From Sciurus carolinensis (Eukaryota > Chordata > Mammalia > Rodentia > Sciuridae): a stretch of 64,000 nt of DNA. The translations under genes and the position numbers were made by a program. Positions 1-12,400 of the stretch are shown here, one piece after another; position 1 is the stretch's first letter; the number at the start of each line of letters is the position of its first letter. Location of the stretch: NCBI RefSeq assembly GCF_902686445.1, contig NC_062223.1, forward strand, positions 43,742,998 to 43,806,997, read 5' to 3'. The notes beneath the pieces were generated by a model. That model saw nothing but the letters and a program-made list of their open reading frames with translations, ran no database searches and had not been told where the DNA came from.

Positions 1-66
1 AGCTTGCGAGGAGGAGCCCAGCATCCTGAGCAGACATAAGGTTGGAGAAAGGAAAGCGAGAAAGTT

Positions 67-204
67 CTTTTTTTTTTTTTTTTTTTGAGAAACAGTGTCC
101 CACTATGTTACCAGGCTGGCCGTGAACTGTTTGCTGGCTCCAGCAACCCTCCTGCCTCAGTCTCCCAAGTCAGGCAGGGACTAGACACGCGACACCATGC
201 CCAG
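67..204 (-). mobile_element. B1-like SINE, reverse
   Basis: A T-run (poly(A) of the minus strand), then the reverse complement of B1/7SL-like sequence (CTCCTGCCTCAGTCTCCCAA, then ACACCATGCCCAGC). Confidence 0.65.
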
Positions 205-293
205 CAAGAATGCTCCACGTGTACCTCACCCAGAACCTTTTAATTCTTGCACTACCCCTCGCTTTCACAGGGCCCCCGAGGCCCAGAGGATAC

Positions 294-444
294 AGCTCAC
301 AGGCTTCGGGTAAGGGGCAGCCCGACACGATGCGCGTGATGTTGAGGCAATCCAGGCACAGCAAGTCGTTCAGCCACTTCTCCACTGCGTCCCCAGGGGC
401 GTATCGGATCGACTCCTGGAGGGAAACCTCGTGCAACGTTCGTG
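294..444 (-). CDS. NAT10: NAT10 exon 14, last in window
   Basis: It encodes RTLHEVSLQESIRYAPGDAV through GCPLPEACE, from acceptor AGTAG to donor GTATCC. It ends in a split leucine codon (CT|G). Human, from memory, has TLYEV where this has TLHEV. The next exon (YYVNRD in human) is off the left edge. Confidence 0.94.
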
Positions 445-3400
445 CTACTCAAGTCAGACACACACCATCAGAAACAATTATTAAAATGCACCATATAACA
501 GAGCAAGGATGTTCCCTTATCTTCACATGGTGCCCAGACACCCAAGTCTTGAGTACTTAAAGGGAGTAGTCTGAAATTGTTCTGGTGGACAGTCACCTTG
601 CCATGATACCAACCCCACAGGGCTCTACTAAATTAATGCAATCATGCCCCAGGACAGGGACAAACAAGGGTCCAGTCACCAGAGGGTCCAAGTGAAGCTC
701 CCACGTGATCCCTGGACAGTTATACTCGGAAAAAAAGTCCTCCTGGGGACTCCTTTCTCTGATGACAGGAAAGTCTGGTAACTGCCCAAGAGGTCACAAG
801 GGAAGCAAGGGTCCAGCCTGAGAGTCTGAGGGGACCTGCTATGAACCTGAGGGCCTGGTGAGGGTTGTGAGGGTACCTGATGCCAGTCTGGCTGTCGTGG
901 TGGTCTTGTTCTCCGCAGTGGTGCTGACCTGGCTCTGGGCACTCTGCTGACGGAGCTGTTGAATTAACTTGAGGGACAGTGACCGGCCAGTGCCCTCATA
1001 TCTAGGAGAAACACACAGGCAGTCAGGCACAGGGATCCCAGCCCACCCCGGGTGGGGGATGGGGACCCGCCTGCTGAAACACCAGGGTCTGCTCCCCAAA
1101 GAGGGTCTTGCTCATCTGAGCTTCCAGCACAGCATGCACACATCCGAGGGCAGCCTGATGGAGCCATTCAGGCAAGGAAAGAGATCTCTCAGCTTCAACC
1201 TCCCAAGGAGATTATTCTACACATTTTGGAGGACCAAGTCTTGAATCAAGAAAACAAGGACGGAGGCTGAGCGTGGTGGCTCATGCCTGTAATCCCAGCA
1301 GCTCAGAAGGCTGAGGCAGGAGGATCACAAGTTCAAAGCCAGCCTCAGCAACAGAGCAAGACCCTGTCTCAAAATAAAATTAAACAAAAGGGCTGGGGAT
1401 GTGGCTCGGTGGTTAAGCACCCCTGGGCTCAATCCCCAGTACAGTAAGTAAGGACTAAAAAGATGACACAAGTTAAAGCCTTTAGCATAGGGAAAGCGGT
1501 ACAAAGTTAAATGTCAACTAATGGGGGGAGCTACTACTCGAAGTAACACGCAAGAGCTGACGAACCAGGAGCGGCCCCCAACTGGGAATTCAAGATAAAT
1601 CCATTACCCAAGCGCTCCTTTCCATCACCACTCAAAAGGTGACATAAAACAGCGGACAAAAAATACTTGGGGGGAAAAAAAGTTAAATCATTTATAATCT
1701 GGTCATGGAACCAGCTCATTTTTTAATATTTTTTAGTTGTAGATGGACACAATATCTGTATTTTTATGTGGTGCTGAGGATCGAACCCAGTGCCGCCTAC
1801 GTGCTAGGCAGGCACTCTACCACTGAGCCCCCGGCTCTCTTCATTTTTGAGCATTTCCTCCTTGCTTTTAGTCACAAGAATGTGTGACTGCAGGGCACTC
1901 GCTATTCCACAGGTTTTCCGTTCCATGTGTTTGTATTACATCATTTCACAGCATTGAGGACTATACAAATAAATACTTAAGTACTTTTACATTGTGATCC
2001 AAGTTAGGTTAAGTGCTTCATTCCTCCCCATCCCATATAAAAGTTCTCTCAAAAGGAAATCCACATATTTCATAAGTATGTATGTATGTATATATGTACA
2101 CACATGTGCACAAAACCTGAAAAACTAGAGCAGGAGATGTAGCTCAGTAGTACAGAACTTGCCTAGCATGTGTGAGGTCCCCAGTTCAATCCCTAGCATG
2201 ACAAAAAAAAATTCTTTCAAGCACAAGTTTATGGAGAAAGTGGGAAAATCTTCAAAATGGGGGAAAAAATTTTTGTAAATCATGTATCTGGTAAGGAAGG
2301 GACTTGTACTTAGAACATAAAAGAAACCTTACAACTCAAATTTTAATAAAGACAACCCAATTAGAAAAATAAGTAGAAGATGCTTAACATCATTAGTTGC
2401 CAGGGGGAAGCAAATAAAAATCATGAGCTATTACGTCATACCCACCGGAAATGGCTATCATCAACAAGCCATAGCAAGTATTGGCAAGGACGTGGAAGAA
2501 TTAGAGTCCTATAATATCATCCCATTATCTGCAGGGAACACATTCCAAGATGGTCCCTGGATGCCTGAAACTAGTACTGAATCCTGTAAAGATATACCAT
2601 GTTTTTTCCTATACATACATAACTATAATGAAGTAATTTATAAACTAGGCACAGGGGCTGGGGATATAGCTCAGTCAGTAGAGTGCTTGCCTTGCAAGCA
2701 TAAGGCCCTGGGTTCAATCCCCAGCACCGCAAAAAAAAAAAAAAAAAAAAAAAATTAAAAAAAATAATAATAATAAAAAAAAAAACTAGGCACAGTAAGA
2801 GATTTGGACTACAGTTCACCACAGTGAAAGTGAAAACCTCAAGGTAGGGGACCATCAAGCATTGCTTGTTTGTGGAAATTTAAAGTGGCACAGTTGCTTA
2901 GAAACACAGTCTGGCGGTTCTTCACATGGTTAATCACAGTCACCATTTGACCCAGTAATTCCACTCCGTGGCATACATCCAAGAAAACTGACAACATGTC
3001 CACACAAAAACCTATACACGAACAATCATTGTGCCCAAGAGTCAAAAGGTAGAAACCCAAATGTCCACCAACAGATGGATACATAAAACTGGTACATCCA
3101 CAAAAGAGTTAACAGATAATATATGGATGAATTTTCAAAACACCAGATTGAGTGAAGAAAGCCAATCACCAAAGACCACGTACGTATTGAACCAGATGCA
3201 ATGGTGCAAGCCTATAATCCCAGCAACTCAGGGGACCAAGGCAGGAGAATAGCAAGTTGAAGGCCAGACTCAGCAACCTATCAAAACCTGCAGCTACTTA
3301 GCATGACCCTGTCTCAATAAAAAAAACAAAAAGGGCTGGGGATACAGTTCAATGGTAAAGTGGTCCTGAATTCAACCCCCAGTTAAAAAAATACATTGTA

Positions 3401-6400
3401 GGATTCCATTTGTATGAATGTCCAGAATAGGCAAATCTTTAGAGACAAAGCGATAATGGCTCCCTGGATTTGGGAAGCATAGCAGGATTAGAGAATGATG
3501 TAAAGAATAGAATGTCTTTTATGGGGTGATAAAAGTGTTCTAGAATTGATTGTGGTACACATGGTCACACAACTGAATTTACTAAACATTGATTTAAATC
3601 GGTAAATATGGTACATCAACTATACCACAAGAAAGCTATTAAAAAGGTAAAAATCCATTTTAATATTCTGGGCATAATATTGCCCATTGTGGATGGTCAC
3701 AATAAATCTAAAAAATTAACTCAAGATGTGATTTCCATTCAGAAATATTTCCAATATTGAAAATACATATTGGGGCTGGGGTTGTGGTTCAGTGGAAGAG
3801 CTCTTGCCTAGCACGTGAGGCACTGGGTTCAATCCTCAGCACCACATAAAAAATAAAGGTATTGATTCCAAATATTTATATATATATATACACACACATA
3901 TATATAAAATAAAAATACATATTTATTGATCTCAAGAATCACATAAGAAAGGCAAATTTACAACAATACAAAGTGTTTTCCTTGTTCAAAACCAAAGTAA
4001 AATAGATGCACAGGAAACAAAGCAAAAGAGATAACAGAAGCCAACTCTGGATGGCTGGATTAAGATGTTTTTATTTGATGCTAGGAATCAAACCCAAGGT
4101 CTCATGAATGCTAAGCACATGCTCTACACATGTTACATCCACAACCCACGATTTTTCCTTCACTTATTTTCTAATCTTTCCATAGCAAACCAGTTAAACA
4201 TTTCAAATTTTCAAACAGTTCTTATAAGCCTGCTTTCTTATGCTATTTTAATATTTTCACATAATTCTAAGATATGATTTGGTATTGTCATGCACGTACT
4301 TTTATTTTTCTTTTGGTACCAGGAATTAAACCTGGGTGCTTCACCATTGAGCCACAACCCCAGCTTTCCCCCCACCCCCACTTTGAGACAGGGTCTAGGT
4401 TGCATAACGCCTAAATTGCTGAGGCTGGTTTTGAACTTGTGATCCTCCTGCCTCAGCCTCCCTAGCCACTGGGATTACAGGCATGCACAACGGAGGCTAG
4501 TTCAATCTGTGTTCTTTTTAAAAAACACCTACAAACAGGAAACACCCATCACACAGGTTCCTAAATGTTTTATAAATGAACTTGCTGGGTTGCTTTGGCC
4601 TCACTACACTCAGTCACTAATCTACAGCCCCGAGCCCATCTCCATCCCCTGACCTTTTTTTTTTTTTTTTTTTTTTTGGGCACGATGCTGGGGATTGAAC
4701 CCAAAGCCATGCTAGGCAAGCACTCTACTGCCGAGCTACAGTCCCAGCCCCCAGGTTCTGAAAATTTCAGGCCTCATGCTGCTCATTTAATGTCAGACCA
4801 CAGGGGAGTGAAAGTTTATTAAGGGGTCAGCTCCAGTTTGAGAATCTCCAGGAAAGAATGAAGCAGCCTTAGAGACTCAGACAAGGATTCAGGCGTGGTT
4901 TGCAGGTCCAGGCCACATTCATTACATGCCACCTGATCTGCAAGAACCTACAATGAAAGTAACCACTCCTACCCGGGGCGCCTTACCCATTGATGGTGGA
5001 TGCCATGAAAACGAGGTAGGGCCCCAGCAGGCTCTTCACCAGGGGGAGCGGGATGGCGGCGGCTTCGTCTATCACAACGAGCTCGGCCTGACCCAGTTTC
5101 ACAGCATCTGCAGGGTGTATGTACTGTGGGAGAGAATGCGATTACAAATATGGCCACCTAAAGCCACAGTGGTGCGTACTGGCGACTCCCGAGAGAGGCA
5201 CTCCCGCCCACCTCCCGCTCCCTTTCTCTTCTCTACTTTTGCAAAGGGAGAATGGAACAGGCATGGGGTCAGATGCCTGGGTTCTAACAGTTCAACCACT
5301 CGCTGTGGCCCTGGACAGGTCACTTCATCACAGGGCTCGGATTCCCGTTCTGTAAAACGGGAAGTACCTACCACCCATGGCTGCTCAAGACAAAAACAAG
5401 ACAATTATATCGAAGTGCCCTGCCTAGTACACAGCTGACAGGCGGTGGCCACCTTTCCTTCCCTCTTTGTGCCATTTCTCCCCAGTCTCAGATCAGGGAG
5501 CCAGTGGCACAGTGTGACCCCGAGGTGGACCTCAGGTTCTCACGCTGGGTGCTGCACCCGCTGCATGAACCCACCAATCCCCCTGCACTGAGGAAAAAAA
5601 TTTCCAGACTATTCTTAATACTCATCCTCATGTCCTTATGCAAACACCCCTTCAGTTTCCTCAGGGCTTCCTGCTATTTTCCAAGTGGTTTAAAAAACTG
5701 CCAGGAAGAGGTATTTTACAGAAGAGGAAATCTGAATAACCAATTAACATAATCAAAGATAATTCCACCTCATGAGTAACTGGTGAACTGCTGAAGACAA
5801 AGGGGACACCATTTCACACACAAAAAACAAACTGCTGTTAAGCACGGAGTATTGGTGAGGATTTAGTAAACTAAACTCAAGAAAACTAGTGTAAAGGTTA
5901 ATGGTTACTTAAAAGTAGAATCTTGCAAAAATCAAAGAAAGCCGAAAATCTACATACACCGTAAGACCCAACAATTCCACTTCTAGAAACAAATTTGGAT
6001 TTCACTCATGTACTGCTTAAACAAATCCATCAGATCTAGAAGCTTCAACCTGACAAATCTTGAAAGTCAATGGTGAGTAAGAAAAGGCGCACTATGTTGG
6101 ACAAGTACAGAACACCACTGTTCATAGATGTGGGATTACATAACAAACTGAAAGGAAACGATTTCAGAATTGGTTACCTATAAGGAGTGACAGGAGGAAT
6201 TGGAAGGGGCACAGATGAACCTTCAACTGTATCTGATGTGCAAGTTCTCAACAATAAAAACGATTCTTAATTATGAAATCAGCAACTGCCAACATTTCGT
6301 AAATCTGGGTGCTGGGCATCTGTGTTATTTTGGTCTCTGCACTTGCAGAGAAGTATTTCATCCCAAATCCCATTAACTGTTTGCTAGAACCTTCTGGGTC

Positions 6401-9400
6401 AGGGAGACAAGCCTACTCATTTCTGGCAGCAGGTCACATGTTCAACAGGTCCCATGTCTCAACTTTCAAGGGCAGAAACTAAACAAGCACGTCACAGAAG
6501 CATAGAATGCAGTCCAGGGGTCATGGCCAGCTTTAATCTAATGGCCTTCTCCACCACCAGCAAGAAGAAAGATGTCTCAAAGGAACATAAATGGAGTCTC
6601 ACAAGCTGAGTCACGTCCTCTGTGCTTACACTCTAGTCTAGAGACAAAAGGACTCCAGTAACTGGACGGGGTATCCAATTACAAATCTGAGGAAGAGCAA
6701 GGGCGGAGCCAGGGCCTTTCTGGGAAAGGTTTTCCTTCTCGATTAGGGTAATTTTTCTTGATTTTTTTAGTGGTCCCTATGTTCTCGTAGCCTGCACCCT
6801 GCCCCCAGGCCCACCCCCACACACACCAACATCAGTCCTTCCTGCTCTCAGCTAATGAGATCAAGCAAACGCAGGAAGGTGTGTAGAATGAAGAGATTCT
6901 AGAAAAAGACCCAACAAGGAAAATTAAGATCCTTCAGGTAAAAGGTATGGACACAGCACACTGTTTATCATCTGGATTCTTTTATTAAAGAGTCCTCCTC
7001 AACAGGCACATCATATGTTCTGACATGCATTCGAGTTCAAGGACATAAACTGCCAGTTCACCTGGCTCACTTCCCACCCACCCCAACTCCAAAAAACAGT
7101 CATTGAACTCCCTCCGGTAAAAGCCTGGCAGCCTCAATCCTTTCTATAAGCCCTTCACACAGATGCCTTAAGAGACTGAACAAAATTGCAGTCTTTGGAC
7201 CAAGAGCAGAGCATTCAAGCTTACAGAGCACCCGAGATTTATGGAGCTTTAGGGAAAGAAAATACTGTTTAAGAAGGAAAACAGGCCAATGGCTAAACCA
7301 CAAGTAAAGTTTGAAAAGTTTTTTCTTCTTTTAAATAGTTAAGTTATTGCTCTAGTTACAGAGGCACCTTTTCAAAACCTGCAGTAACGAAACAAAATAA
7401 GAACCGATGTCAGAACAATGATTTTCTTTGCTCATCAGGTAATCTCAATCCCACTTGGTCCATATTCATAGGGCAGAACTACAACTTTTCAACTGGACTG
7501 CATACATTTGTTCACTTAATGCCCTTCTTTAGAAAAAGCTGAAAATCTGCAAAAGGTTTCTCATAAGACAACATTACTGTTGACACACATTTACGCCGTA
7601 CACAGGACGGCTGGAAGAAAACATCAGAGTCCATTACATCCCGCAGAATACCGGTCTCACAGAGCAGGGGCTGAGCAGGAGCCTCACCTGAATGGTCTGC
7701 CTGTGTTCCCGGAACACATTCACTCTGATCACTGCTTTATTGAACTCAGGGTTTAGAGACTGAATAATCTCATAATCCAGATGTTCCTGGGGGCAGGGAG
7801 TAAAACCAATGATGAGCTTTAGAAACTCAATATTAAGAAACAAGCGAACATTCCAAAGACCACCTGGATTTAAATCAAAAGAAATTATCCCGATTTCTTA
7901 CCTGATACTGCAGAGCATCAAATCCTTTAAATACAAATTCAAACAGCGTGTGGAGATTATCAGGGCTTGGAGAGGTAACAAAAATATTGGAGTACCTACA
8001 GGAAGAAGAGGGGAACTATTAAGAAATTAAAGAAAATTAAAAACAAGGAACTTAGTGTTTGCTCCTGGCACACTGGTGATAACCAGACAACAGCAGAGGA
8101 AGAAGGCAGACGCCTACCAGGGAAGGAGAGCATCTCCAGACCAGAGTCAATTTTTCTCCCCAAGGCAATGAGAACACGTTAACAAGGTACGGGTAGCAAG
8201 AGGTGGCATCCAACTACCAACATCTGTCACAGCAAAGCCCAGGAGGCACTGTGGGGACAACTGTCAGTGTGCAGAACAAGCAAACTGCCTCAGTCCAGTG
8301 TCCTGACACGAGGCCCAGCCTCATACTCAGCACTAGCTGCGCAGAGGTTTCCAAACTGCAGAGCCCAACCGGCAGTCAGGTCAAGGCCACAGATGACCCC
8401 CGAGTCCCCACTAAGTGCAAAGGATGCTCGCAGCCAGGAGGCTGAGTGGTATGGTGGAGCAGCAGGAAGAGCAAGCTGGAGTCAGGAGCTAAGGCTAAGC
8501 CCCAGCTCTACCAGCAGGGACGAGATGGGGGAGCCTGGGTGAGTCACTGGAACACCCTGGGCCTCAGTTCACCCAACTATAAAATGCCCACAAAGCTGAA
8601 GTAAGGGCCAAGGAAGATTATGCACAGAAAATTCTAGGTCCATGTCATGTCTGCATGGGAGAGCATATTATATTAGCAACTGCACATATCTTCCACCCAG
8701 GACTAAAGAAAAAAAGGTAACATACTCAAAAGCAGCTCCTCGGAAACAGACTTTTTCCCCCAACACCGGCTGGACTGGGGAAATCAAGCCAGGGCCTCAA
8801 ATATGTTAGTACCAGGCACTATTTTACCACAGAGCTACATTGCATACCCATCCGACCTTTTTCTTTTGGAACTAAGGATAGAACCCAGAGGTGCTACCTC
8901 CAAGCTATATCCACAATCCTTTTTTGAGACATGTTCTTGCTAAGTTGCAAAGGCTGGCCTCAAACTTACAATCCTCCTGGCCTCAGTCTCCTGAGTCACC
9001 AAGATTACAGGTGTGCACCACTGCACTTGGCATAAGATTAATCAAGATAATTAAGATTTTTTTTAAAAAAGATCATTAAAATATCCAACTAGTACTTTGA
9101 TCAGCAAAGTACATACATTCTCATTCTTAAAATTTCTTACCCCACATCCTTTGCTTTTTGTGTTTGTTCAACTGTAAACAGCAAATACAAAGGCCCAAGT
9201 GCACACAGCACCTCTGGGTGTCCTAGGAGAGACTTGCTGTTTCCATCCAGGCACCCAAAACTTAGAGAAATTGCCCAGTGAACCAGCTGAGAACGAGGAA
9301 CCAGAGATAACAGTAACTCCTTACCCAAATGCCACCGCCCCAGCAATAGCCAATCCCAGGGCTGCAGATTTTCCCCGTCCTCGGGCAGCGGTGAGTGCAA

Positions 9401-12400
9401 CAGTACTCCTCAGGGTCTTCTCCGAGATCCCCTCGATGAATTTCAAGACAGCTTTGGCCTGGACGAGACAAAGAGAAACATTATTAGATGGGTTGAGAAA
9501 GGCCCAGCTTCAGCCACTTACCACCCAAAAAAGGGGGTACGGGGCAATTCTTACAGGCCAAAAGGCACTGCTCAGACCTGGACTTTTCACTGAGTCATGA
9601 TGCCAGACACTGGGATGTTTTGACCAAAACCACCACAAAAATGAAATTAAGCCAAGCAAGCAAACACGCAGGCAACCAGGGCTTCCATTTAGGGAGACAC
9701 AACCCCAACAGGCACCTATCAGGCTGGCTCCCGGAGGGAGAGCAGGACGCTCGTTTTATTGGTCACCCGCAGGGGCGGGCATGTTCGCTGGCACTCAACT
9801 TAAGCATTTTCCCCTGTGCTGGAGACAAGCTACTGCAGCTGTTCAAGAGAACATCCGGGGTACCCGGATGCCAATGATGCAAAGCTGACACTGGTTGAGG
9901 GCAACTCACTGCAAGTTCCTCGGGTTTCCTGTCAGACCATGAGCCAAGACCCAAAAGTGTATTTGCTGCCCTCAGTATGATGGTCCCTGTCTCAATCTCA
10001 TCTCAGTGTCAAGGCCTTAAATAGCCATCAGATGCTCAAAACTCCCAATTTCATACCTCCATTCCAGACCTCTTCCCCACACTCCAAACTCTCAGGTACA
10101 AGCACCTACTTCCTATACAGCTCCAGGGATGCCTCTGGAAGCTGCGCCCAGAGGGGACTATATGTAAAACCTCCACCTCCCCCATCTCTCACAGTGTAAG
10201 AGCCACAGCCCTTTGGGTGGCCTGCATGACCCTCCACTCTCTCCTCAGCTCCTGTCAGCTCCTTGCTGGTCCTAGAGAACCCGAGCTGCACCTCTGCCTC
10301 AGGCCTACACACTTGCTGATCCCTCCGCTAAAGTACTCGCCCTTGGAGAGACACGGGGCTACTCCCCCAACTCCTTCAAGGCCTGGCGCAAATATCACCT
10401 AAATGAGGCCACCTCTGACAAATGTACCTAGAACCACAAGACCCCCATCTTGGCATGTCCTAACCCTCTGGGTCACTTTTTCTTTTTCTGTTATACAGCT
10501 TCTACTCCACCACGTGATTTGCTAATTTCATTTAAGCAAGGCCTGTCTCAGCCATGAGAAGGCACGCTCCGAGAAGCAGGTGTCTCTCATGAACTCCTGA
10601 GCCCAGTGCCCAGGAATGCCTCACACCTAGAGGGGAAGCAAGAAGCCAGGGGCACTCAAGAGAGGTGACCCTGTACTACTCAAGGCCAAACTCTGATTCC
10701 CGGCTGCAAAGGAGGTGCGAGGTCAGCCTGGCCTGTCCAGTCCTGAGGAAGCAGTCTCACTCACTAAGGCAGCGACACTAGGAGGAAGCTAGAGACACAG
10801 GCCCAAGCAGATGGATGGGGAGAGGGACAGGGAGGAACGGGAGCAGCTTCAGGAAGTCAGAATCTCTCCAGATGGAAACACTCAATGGGGATCCAGGTGC
10901 TAATTGTCTTAACTTGGCCTTCGCTAAATGCCGTATCTTTTGATTTACTTTAGGCAAGTTGTAAATGCTGACTAAACCTAACGACTAAAAATGCATTCTA
11001 AAATGAAAAACCAACACACACAAAAACAATAACAACCCAATTAACAAATAGGCAGCCACAAGCATACTGATTCACCTCAAAAAAAGAAAATAGAGATGAC
11101 TACGATCAGACGAAGAAAGTACCCGTCTCCCTCATCATCAGAGTAACAAATGAAAGCAACTATCAGATGTTCCCATGAGACTGTGAAGATTGACAAGTTC
11201 ACTGCACTCAGAGCAGACCGGGCTGCAGAGCGAGAGGCATTTTTGTATACTGTCAGTAGTGGGTCACCTGCGTGACTCCCACTCTGATGCCCACAGTCCC
11301 TGACCCAGCAATTTCTGACAGACAGTGCCCACTGATGTATCTGTGAGAACTCCTAACGGTACTACTTATATAGCAAAAAGGCTAAAACCAACCCAAACGT
11401 CTACCAGGAGCCACTCACCCTATGGAGTGAAATATCCATTTACATGCACAGGGAAAGGTCCAGAAGGACACATAATAAACTGTAAACAAGAGGTGTCTCT
11501 GCAGAGTGGGACTGCCAAGTGGAAATGCCACTTTTTCAATGTGTACTTTTCATACTGATGTTGTTTGTTTTGCTTGACCATTTGTTGTTGTTGTTGTTGT
11601 TTTTAATTTATCATACTTTATTCCTTGTATCAATAGGTTAAGAAAGTAAAATCTTCCCAGGTACTGATTTATAGATACAGTTTATAAGTGGAATCAAAAA
11701 GTTCAGTTTCACAAACAATAACATTCAGTTATCTCTTTAAATGCAATTTTAATCCTTATTTTAAGCTAAGGTAAATAATTTAGTGCAATAAGCAAACTAC
11801 ACACAAAACCTGTATATTCTGAACTATAAGAGTGTTTCCTGTAGTTACATATGGTTTTAGTCAACTACACATTTCCATGAGTTCTTACAAATATGTTAAT
11901 AACGCTACCCCAAATGCTTATCCTGCCATTAACTCACTGAACATTGTCCTGCTACTGAAAATAGATGATCGGGAAAAATGAGTTTTAAAACTTAAAAAAG
12001 TAATATAAGTCCCAAAAGGTTTTAAATCAAAAAGGCCTTTCAACATGGAAGCATCAACATGAAACTTTAAGTTTCTAAAAAAATAAAATAAAAAAATCAC
12101 TCTTTAGAAAAGAATATTAAAATGAATTATCTTTTAAGACACATAAACATTCTTAGAAAAACTTGTAGTTTCAAATATCTCCTTAAAAGAAACACAAACC
12201 AGTTCACTATCTTTACTAACCTCTCAGACTACAGTTGTCTAAAAACTTCAGAATATGTGAGGCATATGTCTCAGCTGGCACAGTCAAAATGACATTAAGA
12301 TTTCACATATTAAACAGCTAAAGTATAGCTTATAATGGCACAAATATATCTAATACATAAATACTACTTCATCCTTTAGATAGTCAAAAGTCAGAAGGAA

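Larger units (their letters stand above)
2230..3660 (+). mobile_element. Old L1 3' region, interrupted
   Basis: Degenerate sequence resembling the end of L1 ORF2 and its 3' UTR (for example ATGTCCACCAACAGATGGAT). It is broken by a DNA-transposon-like piece (about 2526-2820), an ID SINE and a B1-dID. No open frame survives. Confidence 0.6.

Noticed and set aside
4926..5438. 170-codon open frame on the plus strand
   Set aside because: It runs antisense across NAT10 exon 12 and a MIR fragment; the sense strand holds the conserved Walker B exon. There is no family match.
9199..9600. 133-codon open frame on the plus strand
   Set aside because: It is antisense to the NAT10 Walker A exon and its flanks. 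It is open by chance because of exon base composition.
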